Both the position numbers and the translations under genes were made by a program. The notes under the pieces were generated by a model. That model saw nothing but the letters and a program-made list of their open reading frames with translations, was not told where the DNA came from and ran no database searches. A stretch of 9,506 nucleotides of DNA from Paramuribaculum sp. Lineage in GTDB: Bacteria > Bacteroidota > Bacteroidia > Bacteroidales > Muribaculaceae. Positions 1-6,828 of this stretch are shown piece by piece; the stretch's first letter is position 1, and each line of letters opens with the position of its first letter. Location: NCBI GenBank assembly GCA_029051965.1, contig JAIDJZ010000312.1:1-9506 (forward strand), given 5' to 3'.

Positions 1-202
1 CTCGATAGGAATCCACGGCACCAACGAGCCCGAATCGATCGGCACCCGCGCGAGCATGGGCTGCGTGCGTCTCCACAACGACGAGCTGCTCCGACTCAAG
101 GAACTCGTGAAAGTCGGCACTCCCGTCGAAATCCTTGCCGAAGACAGAGAGTTCGTCATCGACCTGCCTGCGACAAAACAGTCCGAACCGGCTGAAAAAT
201 AA
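1..202 (+). CDS. L,D-transpeptidase (YkuD family), C-terminal fragment
   Basis: The 5' part lies outside the window; codons run in frame from base 2 to a TAA at 200-202, giving 66 C-terminal residues. The fragment carries the YkuD active-site signature: a GIHGTNEP segment, a short linker with SIG, then S-M-G-C-V-R-L-H-N, where the Cys (bases 62-64) is the expected catalytic nucleophile. A typical GTPVEIL strand follows. Methionine replaces the commoner His in the S-x-G-C motif, a variation the family tolerates. Such enzymes make 3-3 cross-links in periplasmic peptidoglycan or attach proteins to it. The last ~20 residues (after VEILAEDREF) are a polar tail. The next gene starts 7 bases after the stop, suggesting co-transcription. 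Family assignment is confident; the precise substrate cannot be told from the fragment. Confidence 0.88.
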   Translation, partial: SIGIHGTNEPESIGTRASMGCVRLHNDELLRLKELVKVGTPVEILAEDREFVIDLPATKQSEPAEK

Positions 203-209
203 ACCTCTT

Positions 210-1049
210 ATGGCAGCTGCAAACTCAATCTCCGGATTCTTCGCCGACCTCGGCGCTTCGCTGAAGAGCATCGTGAAGATCGCCCTCGAATCGCGAGCGG
301 CGCGCATCCGCCCGACCGCACGCGAAGGTGCCTCACTGATCATCCTCGGCAACGGACCCTCACTCAACCGCACAATGGAGGAGCAGAGCGCCTCGCTTGA
401 GGCCAACCCGCTGATGGCCGTCAATTTCGCAGCAAACGCACCGCAGTTCGACCACCTGCGGCCTGACTACTATATTCTTGTCGATCCGGTATTCTTCCGC
501 GATCTGACCAACGCCAACGTGGCCCGTCTCTGGGAGCGGCTGCGCGATGTCAGCTGGCCGATGGACCTCTTCATTCCCGCAGGCGTCACTTTGCCGGCAA
601 CGCTGCCCGCCAACCTGACCGTCATCCGGTTCAACCCCGTCGGAGTCGAAGGATTCCGCTTTCTTGAAAACTTCGCCTACAGCCGCGGACTCGGCATGCC
701 TCGACCGCGCAACGTACTGATTCCGGCCATAATGGTCGGAATAGCTCTCGGCTACAAAAAGATATATCTTGCCGGAGCCGACCATTCATGGACACGCACC
801 CTCGAAGTCACCGACGAGAATGTCGTGGTCAGCGTCCAGCCTCATTTCTATGAGGACAACGAAGCCGAGCACGCCCGCGTGGCATCAGTCTACAAAGACA
901 TCCGCCTTCACGAAATCATGCTGAGTTTCCACATCGCGTTCCGCTCCTATTTCTCCATCAGGCGCTTTGCCTCGCGTCAGGGATGCGAGATCATCAATTC
1001 AACCCCGGGAAGCTTCATCGACGCATTCACCCGCGCCCCTCTGCCATAA
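210..1049 (+). CDS. Glycosyltransferase-like protein, DUF115/Maf or GT42 sialyltransferase-like
   Basis: This 279-residue protein starts at ATG 210, just after the transpeptidase stop. An in-frame ATG at 135 exists but would only add out-of-frame translation of the upstream gene. Visible motifs are a glycine-rich nucleotide-binding loop GNGPSL (47-52), VNFAAN (71-76), a RPDYYILVDPVFF strand-turn (84-96), ALGYKKIYLAGADHSW (179-194), HFYEDNEAEH (212-221) and a C-terminal [16 protein letters not shown]. The same order (GNGPSL, an Asn-containing strand, ALGYK-x-IYL-x-G-x-D, a His-bearing segment, a final N/P-x-S element) is known in Campylobacter Cst-type GT42 sialyltransferases and in DUF115/MptE-like Maf proteins that handle nonulosonic acids. 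There is no signal peptide, so it is probably cytoplasmic. Its tail overlaps pgeF by 23 bp. The fold assignment is fairly good; the sugar donor and acceptor are inferred, and the donor guess rests on the CMP-sugar synthetase at 4181-4879. Confidence 0.7.
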   Translation: MAAANSISGFFADLGASLKSIVKIALESRAARIRPTAREGASLIILGNGPSLNRTMEEQSASLEANPLMAVNFAANAPQFDHLRPDYYILVDPVFFRDLTNANVARLWERLRDVSWPMDLFIPAGVTLPATLPANLTVIRFNPVGVEGFRFLENFAYSRGLGMPRPRNVLIPAIMVGIALGYKKIYLAGADHSWTRTLEVTDENVVVSVQPHFYEDNEAEHARVASVYKDIRLHEIMLSFHIAFRSYFSIRRFASRQGCEIINSTPGSFIDAFTRAPLP

Positions 1050-1821
1050 GAGGTAGCCACGCACAAGTCAGCACACGCCCCGAACCGATTCCGAGTGCCC
1101 GCGCCGAAAAGAACCGCTCCGGCTGGCAACGCGTGCAGAACCGGGGCTCTTTCACACGACCGCGACCGACTCCAAGCGCCACAAGACGCTCCCTGACGGC
1201 CGCGCCGAGATCGACATGCGGACGCTCCGACAAGCCATCCACAACAATTCCATCACAATCCGGAAACGCATCACGGAACTGCGCGGCAACCTCCTCTCCG
1301 ACCTCAAAACATTCCGTTCCGATTGCCGGACCCATCGCAACATCCATCTCTGACGGATTCGCCCCGAGTCTGACCATTTCGTCGATCATATTGGGAAGAA
1401 GCGAATTGACAATCCCGCGCCAGCCGCAATGGGCCACACCGAGCACATGGGCCGCCGCATCGACGAGCACGACCGGCACACAGTCGGCCGTGTTGACACA
1501 CAGCGCCACGTCGGGCAACACCGTCACCAGCCCGTCGACCCCTTCAAGCACTCCGGAATCGACCGGAAGCGCATCGACCACGGCCACCCGGTCGGAATGA
1601 GTCTGACGCGGCAACGCAGTCTGTTCGGAGGGAATGCCCGTGACAGCCGACAGCAGACCGCGACTGACTGCGACATGCTCCGGATCATCGCCGACATAGT
1701 GACACGCATTGAACCCCGAATAGGGATCGTCCGGAGTCGCCCCGGCCCCACGCTCGGTCGAGAAAGCCGTGACGCAGGCAGGCAGCTCAAGGCCGACCGC
1801 CGGCAGCAGAGAATCAGTCAT
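1027..1821 (-). CDS. pgeF: Peptidoglycan editing factor / laccase-domain protein (YfiH, YlmD family)
   Basis: The product is 264 residues from ATG 1821; an in-frame ATG two codons earlier (1827) is equally possible. Family-defining residues are present: R-Q-T-H (His75), N-T-A-D-C-V-P (Cys114) and A-H-C-G-W-R-G (His131), the His/Cys/His set that binds zinc in YlmD/YfiH proteins. [10 protein letters not shown] (37-46) near the N-terminus, MGPAIG and the C-terminal [17 protein letters not shown] are also typical. Older databases call it polyphenol oxidase or multicopper laccase; later work on PgeF points to removal of L-Ser misincorporated at position 1 of the peptidoglycan stem peptide, and purine nucleosidase activity has been reported for relatives. 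Its ATG overlaps the obg stop (ATGACTGA), which suggests translational coupling. No export signal is seen, so it acts in the cytoplasm. Length is normal for the family. Confidence 0.93.
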   Translation of the reverse strand: MTDSLLPAVGLELPACVTAFSTERGAGATPDDPYSGFNACHYVGDDPEHVAVSRGLLSAVTGIPSEQTALPRQTHSDRVAVVDALPVDSGVLEGVDGLVTVLPDVALCVNTADCVPVVLVDAAAHVLGVAHCGWRGIVNSLLPNMIDEMVRLGANPSEMDVAMGPAIGTECFEVGEEVAAQFRDAFPDCDGIVVDGLSERPHVDLGAAVRERLVALGVGRGRVKEPRFCTRCQPERFFSARALGIGSGRVLTCAWLPLMAEGRG

Positions 1822-3022
1822 CGGCATCAGGCACAAACTTCTCCGGATCGAAACCGGGATCAAAGAAATCGTCGTCCCACTCGCCCGAATCATCGAAATC
1901 CTCATCGAAATCCTCATCAGGCTCGGCAGGCATGTCGGGCGTGTCGAAAATAAACTCATCCTCCTCGCGGACACGGTGATGGCCGTCGAGCGGACGGTGA
2001 GTGATCGACGGAGTGGCTATCTGGTTGTTGACATCGGTCACGGCTGCCCAGAGCACATCCTTCAGCTCATCGATACCCTGACCGGTCACTGCCGAGATAA
2101 ACACATGCGGCACATCCTCCGGAAGCGTTTCAGCGATCGCATCTTTCAGCTCATCGTCGAGCATGTCGCTCTTCGAAACGGCCAGAATGCGGTGTTTGTC
2201 CATCAGCTGCGGATTGAAACGCTCAAGCTCACGCAGCAGGATATGATACTGTTCAGTAATGTCGTCGGCATCTGCAGGCACCATGAAAAGCAGCACAGCA
2301 TTGCGCTCTATATGGCGCAGGAATCTGAGGCCCAACCCCTTTCCCTCGCTCGCGCCTTCGATGATTCCCGGAATATCGGCCATCACAAACGAGCGGTTGT
2401 CGCGATAGCCAACGATACCGAGCTGCGGCTCCATAGTCGTGAAAGGATAGTCGGCGATCTTCGGACGCGCCGCAGATATCGCCGACAGAAGAGTCGATTT
2501 TCCGGCGTTGGGAAATCCGACAAGACCTACGTCGGCCAGAAGCTTAAGCTCCAGAATGACCGTGCGCTCAATCGCCGGCTCACCCGGCTGGGCATAGCGC
2601 GGAGTGCGGTTCGTCGGGCTTTTGAAATGCCAGTTTCCGAGACCGCCGCGACCGCCACGGAGCAATTTCACTTCTTCGCCCGGCCCGTTGACCTCGGCGA
2701 GAAACTCACCCGTCTCGGCATCGAAAACGACCGTGCCGCAAGGAACGTTGATGATCACATCGTCGCCATCCTTTCCGGTGCTCCGGCCGCCCGTGCCGCT
2801 CTGGCCGTTGCCGGCAAACATGTGGCGGTTATACTTCAGAGGAAGCAGAGTCCACATCTGGGCGTCGCCGCGCAGAATGATATGGCCGCCGCGGCCTCCG
2901 TCGCCTCCGTCAGGGCCACCCTTCGGAACATATTTCGCACGATAGAAATGGCGCGATCCCGCGCCCCCCTTGCCGCTTCGGCAATGGATCTTCACATAAT
3001 CTATAAAGTTGCTGTCAGCCAT
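1814..3022 (-). CDS. obg: GTPase Obg/CgtA
   Basis: This is a full-length 402-residue Obg GTPase. Residues 1-160 form the glycine-rich Obg fold ([29 protein letters not shown]). The G domain follows: P-loop GFPNAGKS (169-176), TT switch I (195-196), DIPG (216-219) continuing into the Obg-specific [15 protein letters not shown] (283-286) in place of the classical NKxD, and SAVTG (310-314). After about residue 352 a disordered acidic tail is rich in D, E and F, with the tandem EDFD unit described separately. Obg couples GTP binding to late 50S ribosome assembly and stress or growth control. The start at 3022 is supported by the canonical [10 protein letters not shown] opening. It sits 88 bases downstream of the nucleotidyltransferase gene and overlaps pgeF by 8 bases. 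No promoter-like TAnnTTTG box was seen in the 88-base gap. Confidence 0.97.
   Translation of the reverse strand: MADSNFIDYVKIHCRSGKGGAGSRHFYRAKYVPKGGPDGGDGGRGGHIILRGDAQMWTLLPLKYNRHMFAGNGQSGTGGRSTGKDGDDVIINVPCGTVVFDAETGEFLAEVNGPGEEVKLLRGGRGGLGNWHFKSPTNRTPRYAQPGEPAIERTVILELKLLADVGLVGFPNAGKSTLLSAISAARPKIADYPFTTMEPQLGIVGYRDNRSFVMADIPGIIEGASEGKGLGLRFLRHIERNAVLLFMVPADADDITEQYHILLRELERFNPQLMDKHRILAVSKSDMLDDELKDAIAETLPEDVPHVFISAVTGQGIDELKDVLWAAVTDVNNQIATPSITHRPLDGHHRVREEDEFIFDTPDMPAEPDEDFDEDFDDSGEWDDDFFDPGFDPEKFVPDADD
1891..1914 (-). repeat. 12-bp exact tandem duplication in the obg acidic tail
   Basis: The 12-base unit CATCGAAATCCT (plus strand) occurs at 1891-1902 and again at 1903-1914 without a gap. 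Because 12 is a multiple of three it duplicates four codons and adds one EDFD unit (roughly residues 370-377) to the acidic Obg tail, leaving the frame intact. Likely a slippage product that the tail tolerates. Confidence 0.85.
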
Positions 3023-3110
3023 AGTTATTTTCCTTTGAATATTTTGTTACGGTTGTCGGGCATTGCGCCCCAAAGCAATAACACTTTCTGAGTCCCTCAG
3101 GTTTCCCTGC

Positions 3111-4145
3111 TCAGCGACGCGAATCAAGATGATGGCGCATCAGCTCTTTGGCGTGGGCATAGTCAGTCGGCGAACCGATGTCTATCCACGTTCCGGAAAT
3201 CGGGAAATAGCCCACACGCTTGCCGCTTGCAATCGCGGCCTCGATCAGATCGGTCGCGTCAGTGCGGCGGTCTGGCGAGAGCTTGCGGAGCAGACGGTTG
3301 GAGAAGATGTAGATTCCGGCGTTGGCATAGTAGGCATAGGAAGGCTTCTCCTCCAGATTGGTCACAAGCGGGCCGTCGGTCGTCAGTATCGCATAGGGCA
3401 CAGAGACGTTATACGGCACAGCGGCAATCGTGATATCAGCATTCTCATCCTCATGGTGGAGAAACATCTCCTCAAACGAAATCGTTGTCAGCAGGTCAGA
3501 ATTCATCACAATCGTCGATCCCTCTTCAGGAAGGTCGACGAGCGCGGCGGCCCCGATCGTGCCCAGCGGACGGTCTTCACGGACACACTCGACCCCCGTC
3601 CCGGCGAAATGAGCCTCTATTTTTTCAGCCATATAGTTGACCGTCACATAGATCCGCTCGACTCCACACCGACGCAGAGCCTCAATATTGTAGTCAATGA
3701 TCGGACGGTCGCCGATCTTAAGCAGCGGCTTCGGGGTTGTCAGCGTCAGCGGACGGAGTCGCTCACCCTTGCCGCCCGCCATCAGAATGGCGCCGACGGG
3801 CAGACGGGTGGGAGTCTTTGTCGTGTCGATAATCTCCACGATTTTTCCCTCGCCGTCGAGTCGCGGAATCAGACGCACATTCGCCTTGCGGTACTGCCGC
3901 AGAAGACGCAGATCGATACGCTCGCCGCGCAACGCCTTGAACCGCGTGTTGGCGGCCTTCGAGACCGGATCGTCGACAGACACGCCGCCGAGAAGCGCGC
4001 GACGCACATCTCCGTCAGTCACCGTGCCGGTCACCCGCCCGCGGGAATCGCCAACAAAGAGTGTCATGACGCCTCCCGAGAGCGAGTTCAGCGCTCTCAC
4101 CGCGTCGATTATTTTAGCCTTGTCGGCTATCAGATGTCGGTCCAT
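3111..4145 (-). CDS. CBS-domain nucleotidyltransferase, PtmE-like (sugar-1-phosphate guanylyl/uridylyl type)
   Basis: A 344-residue two-part protein. Residues 1-110 form a tandem CBS region (TVTDGDVRRALL at 41-52, a typical CBS end) that would bind an adenine nucleotide. Residues 115-344 are a sugar nucleotidyltransferase: the G-rich loop LMAGGKGERLRPLTLTTPKPLL (121-142), NSD with Asp217 as a probable metal ligand, EEKP (265-268) and WIDIGSPTDY (320-329). This CBS plus NTP_transferase layout is that of PtmE, the GlcN-1-phosphate guanylyltransferase of the Campylobacter legionaminic acid route; other family members are annotated as mannose-1-phosphate guanylyltransferases. It lies 35 bases downstream of the CMP-sugar synthetase, consistent with one operon, and upstream of obg. 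Nucleotide and sugar specificity cannot be read from the sequence; the PtmE reading rests on domain order and neighbour. Confidence 0.85.
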   Translation of the reverse strand: MDRHLIADKAKIIDAVRALNSLSGGVMTLFVGDSRGRVTGTVTDGDVRRALLGGVSVDDPVSKAANTRFKALRGERIDLRLLRQYRKANVRLIPRLDGEGKIVEIIDTTKTPTRLPVGAILMAGGKGERLRPLTLTTPKPLLKIGDRPIIDYNIEALRRCGVERIYVTVNYMAEKIEAHFAGTGVECVREDRPLGTIGAAALVDLPEEGSTIVMNSDLLTTISFEEMFLHHEDENADITIAAVPYNVSVPYAILTTDGPLVTNLEEKPSYAYYANAGIYIFSNRLLRKLSPDRRTDATDLIEAAIASGKRVGYFPISGTWIDIGSPTDYAHAKELMRHHLDSRR

Positions 4146-4180
4146 ACTATATCAGAAATAGCTGTGTTTCAAATGGAAGA

Positions 4181-4879
4181 TTACGATGAATGGCGGCAGA
4201 CTGTCTCCGCGATGATCCAGTCGAGGGCGGTGTCGAGATCCACGGCCCTCGCCCGGTCGATCTCGACTCCCCTGCGGCGGGCGAATGAGCCGAGAGGACG
4301 TTCGCGGAGCGACTGCGGATTGATGACATAGACCGCACCGCTGTACTCCCAGACCTTCGGCGCATCCTGACGGCGCACGAACTGCCCGTCGCCCTTCGAG
4401 ATCCGGAGAAAGCCCTCGTCGTTTTCCTCGAAGCAGTTGTAGTAGGGGTTAGTCGAAGACTCAACCGTGCTGACCACCATGTCAAGCTCCGGAGAATACG
4501 CCTCCAGACAACGCCGGATGTCATCGACCGTGCGCAACGGCGATGTCGGCTGCAGCAGGCAGATCCGGTCATACTTCAGACCTCTGGCATCAGCCCAGTC
4601 CATGACATCGAGCATCACCTCACGGCTACCGGTCGTGTCGCCGCCGAGTTCGTCAGGGCGCCGGTAATCGACCCGGAGACCCGTCGCACGCGCGACTTCC
4701 GCTATTTCTTCAGAGTCAGTCGAGACAATGACATGACTGTCGGCGCCAAGCTGCCGGGCCTGTTCGATAGCATAGTGGATCAGCGGACGTCCGCAGAAAT
4801 CCTTAATATTCTTTCCCGGAATTCCTTTGCTGCCTCCGCGTGCCGGAATTATGAAGAGGGTGTCTGTCGCTGTTGCCAT
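4181..4879 (-). CDS. CMP-nonulosonate (acylneuraminate) cytidylyltransferase, NeuA/LegF/PseF family
   Basis: A 232-residue protein beginning MATATDTLFIIPARGG. The frame stays open upstream to 4972, but that stretch crosses the palindrome and part of the hairpin, so ATG 4879 is preferred. Motifs: ARGGSKGIPGKN (13-24), the CTP-binding loop of CMP-Kdo/CMP-sialate synthetases; STDSEEIA (53-60); RPDELGGD (74-81); LLQPTSPLR (108-116); and VDLDTALDW (213-221) with the metal-binding Asp pair 214/216. Length matches bacterial single-domain enzymes. It activates a nine-carbon 2-keto sugar acid with CTP, giving CMP-sugar plus pyrophosphate, in the cytoplasm. Kdo is less likely because KdsB has a different opening motif. 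Whether the substrate is Neu5Ac, legionaminic or pseudaminic acid is open. No NeuB-type synthase is adjacent. It leads into the CBS-nucleotidyltransferase gene 35 bases on. Confidence 0.9.
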   Translation of the reverse strand: MATATDTLFIIPARGGSKGIPGKNIKDFCGRPLIHYAIEQARQLGADSHVIVSTDSEEIAEVARATGLRVDYRRPDELGGDTTGSREVMLDVMDWADARGLKYDRICLLQPTSPLRTVDDIRRCLEAYSPELDMVVSTVESSTNPYYNCFEENDEGFLRISKGDGQFVRRQDAPKVWEYSGAVYVINPQSLRERPLGSFARRRGVEIDRARAVDLDTALDWIIAETVCRHSS

Positions 4880-4909
4880 GTCGGTGTATGTGATTTGCGT
4901 TCGATTCGA

Positions 4910-4933
4910 GTGTTTGGATTTAATCCAAAACAC
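4910..4933. repeat. AT-rich palindrome related to the MITE-like ends
   Basis: GTGTTTGGATT (4910-4920) and AATCCAAAACAC (4922-4933) are inverted copies around T4921, with one extra A in the right arm. With flanking bases, GAGTGTTTGGATTTAA (4908-4923 region) matches the end GAGTGTTTGAATTTAA of the element at 7352-7456 at all but one position, and CACTTTCTTA on the right matches CACTCTCTTA there. It lies between secG and the CMP-sugar synthetase and could be a remnant, a dyad protein-binding site or part of a transcription end. Only the symmetry and the similarity are directly seen. Confidence 0.6.
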
Positions 4934-4948
4934 TTTCTTATGCAACCA

Positions 4949-4977
4949 AGGCCGCGACTTGATTGAGGTCACGGCCT
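4949..4977 (-). terminator. Hairpin downstream of secG, possible terminator
   Basis: Read on the minus strand, AGGCCGUGAC and GUCGCGGCCU form a 10-bp stem (one G-U pair) around a 9-base loop. It begins 35 bases after the secG stop and is followed by UUGGUUGC, a weak rather than classical U-tract. The G-U pair works only on the minus strand; on the plus strand it is a C-A mismatch, which supports a minus-strand RNA role. It would separate the lptE-secG group from the nonulosonate-activation genes. Without a strong U-run it may attenuate only. Confidence 0.5.
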
Positions 4978-5012
4978 GCTCGGGTTATCTTTGTGTCTCT
5001 TTCGCTTTTGGC

Positions 5013-5393
5013 TTACTGTGCCGGTGCTTCGGGAGCGGCAGGTGCGGCGGCAGGTGCGGCTGCAGGTGTCTGAGCTGCTTCCTGAGCGGGTGCGGGAGCC
5101 TGAGTGTCATAGTTGCCGCCGGCGGTCTGCTCGGGAGCGCTTGCCTCGACACGCGAAGCTGAAGTGATTGCGTCGGGCATTGTGAATGTGCAGAGAATCG
5201 AAAGGACAGCGACTGCTCCGGCAAGCGACCAGGTCACTTTTTCGATGAAGTTGTTCGTACGGCGCACACCCATGATCTGGTTTGAGCCGGCAAACGACGA
5301 AGACAGACCTCCGCCTTTTGACTTCTGGATAAGCACTACACAAATTAAAAGAATGGCTACCAGCAAGGTAAGCACAATGAATACAATTGACAT
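5013..5393 (-). CDS. secG: Preprotein translocase subunit SecG
   Basis: A 126-residue protein with the SecG layout: membrane helix 1 (about 2-22), the conserved cytoplasmic loop QKSKGGGLSSSFAGSNQIMG (23-42), a basic RRTNNFIEKVTW segment, then helix 2 (about 53-71). SecG joins SecYE in the inner membrane and helps SecA-driven export. After residue 75 comes a tail very rich in Ala, Pro and Gln (APAQEAAQTPAAAPAAAP...), longer than the two-helix core needs and presumably disordered; such tails occur in Bacteroidota SecG. The GC-rich DNA coding for it repeats short units around 5039-5068. The gene follows the TPR-like gene after 28 bases, so it is probably in the lptE operon, and a hairpin lies beyond its stop. 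Confidence 0.95.
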   Translation of the reverse strand: MSIVFIVLTLLVAILLICVVLIQKSKGGGLSSSFAGSNQIMGVRRTNNFIEKVTWSLAGAVAVLSILCTFTMPDAITSASRVEASAPEQTAGGNYDTQAPAPAQEAAQTPAAAPAAAPAAPEAPAQ

Positions 5394-5421
5394 ATTCTTT
5401 CGTTATTGATTTTTTAGTTGA

Positions 5422-6168
5422 TTAGTCTTTCTGTTTTCTGGCCTTCTCGTAGCGCTGGACAACGATCAGTTTCTGCAAAAAACGCAATTGGTCTGCAAAG
5501 TAAACACTTTTTTCGGGAAAATTCAAACTTAATTGCTTTATTATTTCAAATGCCTTGTCATAGCGGCCCCGTTTGATGAAGATTTTTGCAAGACTTTCAC
5601 TGAGCGGTGCTTCCGGATCCGGACGGTGGTGGCCGACGGCGGGTTTCTCCTCGGCGCGCCGTGGCGCGGGGGGTGTCTGGACATTCTGCGAGTCGATGAA
5701 TGCGTCAAGCAGACTGTCCTGCTCCGATTTCTCTGCCGGATCTTCGGGGGCGGGATCTTCGGCCGCCTCTCGGGCAAGCACCTCGCTGTAGTCGGGTGTC
5801 GGATTGAAGATCAGCCGTTCGAGAAGAGCCTCCTCACGGGGGTCGATTCCGTGGCCGTAGGTGTCGAGAAACGTGTCGATCGCGCTCTCGGTTGTCGGGG
5901 TTTCGGCCCGCTTTCCGTCGGGATAAAACCCGGCCAGACGGGCGCCGTTGGGTTCAATCAACGTGATCAGAGTTTTGACATCGGGGGCGTTAAGCGCCAC
6001 CGCCGACAGAAACCTGCGTCTGAGATCCTCGTCGAGCGATGGATCAAGGAGAGCCCTTGAGGCCGGAAGTGTGAAGCATGGATAGCTCTCGAGCAGCTCC
6101 AGCGCGTCGGAGGCCGGCAGCGGTGTGTCGGTCTCGATCGAGGCTATCAGACGGTCATATGGGGTCAT
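5422..6168 (-). CDS. TPR-like protein of unknown function between lptE and secG
   Basis: This 248-residue protein has no signal peptide or membrane segment and is probably cytoplasmic. The N-terminal ~125 residues are mostly helical by composition. Residues ~128-187 are Pro/Glu/Ala-rich and probably disordered. Residues ~188-233 (LSESLAKIFIKRGRYDKAFEIIKQL, then SLNFPEKSVYFADQLRFLQKLI) form a helix-turn-helix pair with the TPR spacing (G-x-Y-x-x-A, then F-P at the turn). A gene of this type between lptE and secG is, to my recollection, a recurring arrangement in Bacteroidales. It starts 39 bases after lptE ends and stops 28 bases before secG, so it is probably co-transcribed with both. Function is unknown; a scaffold role in envelope assembly would be only a guess. 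Confidence 0.85.
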   Translation of the reverse strand: MTPYDRLIASIETDTPLPASDALELLESYPCFTLPASRALLDPSLDEDLRRRFLSAVALNAPDVKTLITLIEPNGARLAGFYPDGKRAETPTTESAIDTFLDTYGHGIDPREEALLERLIFNPTPDYSEVLAREAAEDPAPEDPAEKSEQDSLLDAFIDSQNVQTPPAPRRAEEKPAVGHHRPDPEAPLSESLAKIFIKRGRYDKAFEIIKQLSLNFPEKSVYFADQLRFLQKLIVVQRYEKARKQKD

Positions 6169-6207
6169 TTCCGGATTCTGTCGTTGTGATTAATGACTTA
6201 TGTTATT

Positions 6208-6729
6208 TTACCAGTTGCCGAGAGTAGCGTTGAATATCAGCTGCACTAGCTCTTCAGAGATCTCCTGACAGAGCTGATCCTGAACGTCGGTCAGCATCTG
6301 CGAGCTGTCGAAGTCGCGATAGGCCGTGAATGTCTGGTCGATATCCTTCCCTTCGGCTTTATTGTCGGTATATTTCACTCTGACTCCGATCGTAAGACGT
6401 GTCTTCGAGGCATATGCATCCTCGGTGACGGCCTGCGGAGTGAGATAGTACTGCGTTATTTCCCCCTCGATGGTGAGATCGGAGGCTCCGTCGACGGTCT
6501 GCAGACGCGTATTGCGAGTGATGTAGTTGAGCAGTTCGTTTTCGAAGGTCTGCTCAAGAGGGGGATAGACGAGCGCCGCGCGAATCGGAAAATTCGAGAC
6601 GCGGACAGTCTTGTAGACATTATAGTCGATCGGCGCGCCGTTGAGCGTGAAACTCGGGATGCACGACACTATGCCGACTGTCATTGTCAGCACCGCGACG
6701 ATTAGCAGGATTATATTTCTGATTTTCAT
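6208..6729 (-). CDS. lptE: LPS-assembly lipoprotein LptE
   Basis: A 173-residue protein with a lipoprotein signal peptide: MKIRN, a hydrophobic run (6-20), then V-S-C with the lipidated Cys at 23. The lipobox is loose (G-I-V-S-C). The mature part follows the Bacteroidota LptE pattern: SFTLNGAPIDYNVYKTVRVSNFPIRAALV (26-54), PLEQTFENELLNYI (57-70), LTIEGEITQYYLTPQAV (85-101), TRLTIGVRVKYTDNK (110-124), FTAYRDFDSS (134-143), and a final helix ending NATLGNW. LptE plugs the LptD barrel in the outer membrane and delivers lipopolysaccharide to the surface. It heads the lptE-TPR-secG group; the upstream gene stops 99 bases away and no convincing TTTG/TAnnTTTG pair was found in that gap, so transcription may also come through from 7164. 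Confidence 0.93.
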   Translation of the reverse strand: MKIRNIILLIVAVLTMTVGIVSCIPSFTLNGAPIDYNVYKTVRVSNFPIRAALVYPPLEQTFENELLNYITRNTRLQTVDGASDLTIEGEITQYYLTPQAVTEDAYASKTRLTIGVRVKYTDNKAEGKDIDQTFTAYRDFDSSQMLTDVQDQLCQEISEELVQLIFNATLGNW

Positions 6730-6828
6730 TTTTCAGTTCGCAATGAAACTATTTCAGACTTTATTGATAGGATTTTCCGCCAATGGCACATAGGCGCCGG
6801 CTGCCGGACGTATCGGAGAGAATATGGA

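Noticed and set aside
135..209. An in-frame ATG at 135 as the start of the glycosyltransferase-like gene
   Set aside because: It would overlap the transpeptidase by 68 bases and add 25 residues of frame-shifted sequence; the ATG at 210, just after the stop, is better.
1769..3091. A 440-codon plus-strand open frame covering obg
   Set aside because: It lies antisense to obg, which has every GTPase motif. The product is rich in Arg, His and Gln with no domain, as expected for a shadow frame in GC-rich DNA.
3088..3100. CTGAG-TCC-CTCAG mini-hairpin between the nucleotidyltransferase and obg genes
   Set aside because: A 5-bp stem with no U-run on either strand is too weak to call a terminator.
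3063..4331. A 422-codon plus-strand open frame over the nucleotidyltransferase gene
   Set aside because: Antisense to a clear CBS-nucleotidyltransferase and low in recognisable structure.
4880..4972. N-terminal extension of the CMP-sugar synthetase upstream to 4972
   Set aside because: It would translate the palindrome and part of the hairpin; the ARGGSKGIPGKN motif sits at the usual distance from ATG 4879.
6744..6751. TAGTTTCA as a -7 box for lptE
   Set aside because: Two bases differ from TAnnTTTG at key positions and no TTTG lies about 19 bases upstream.
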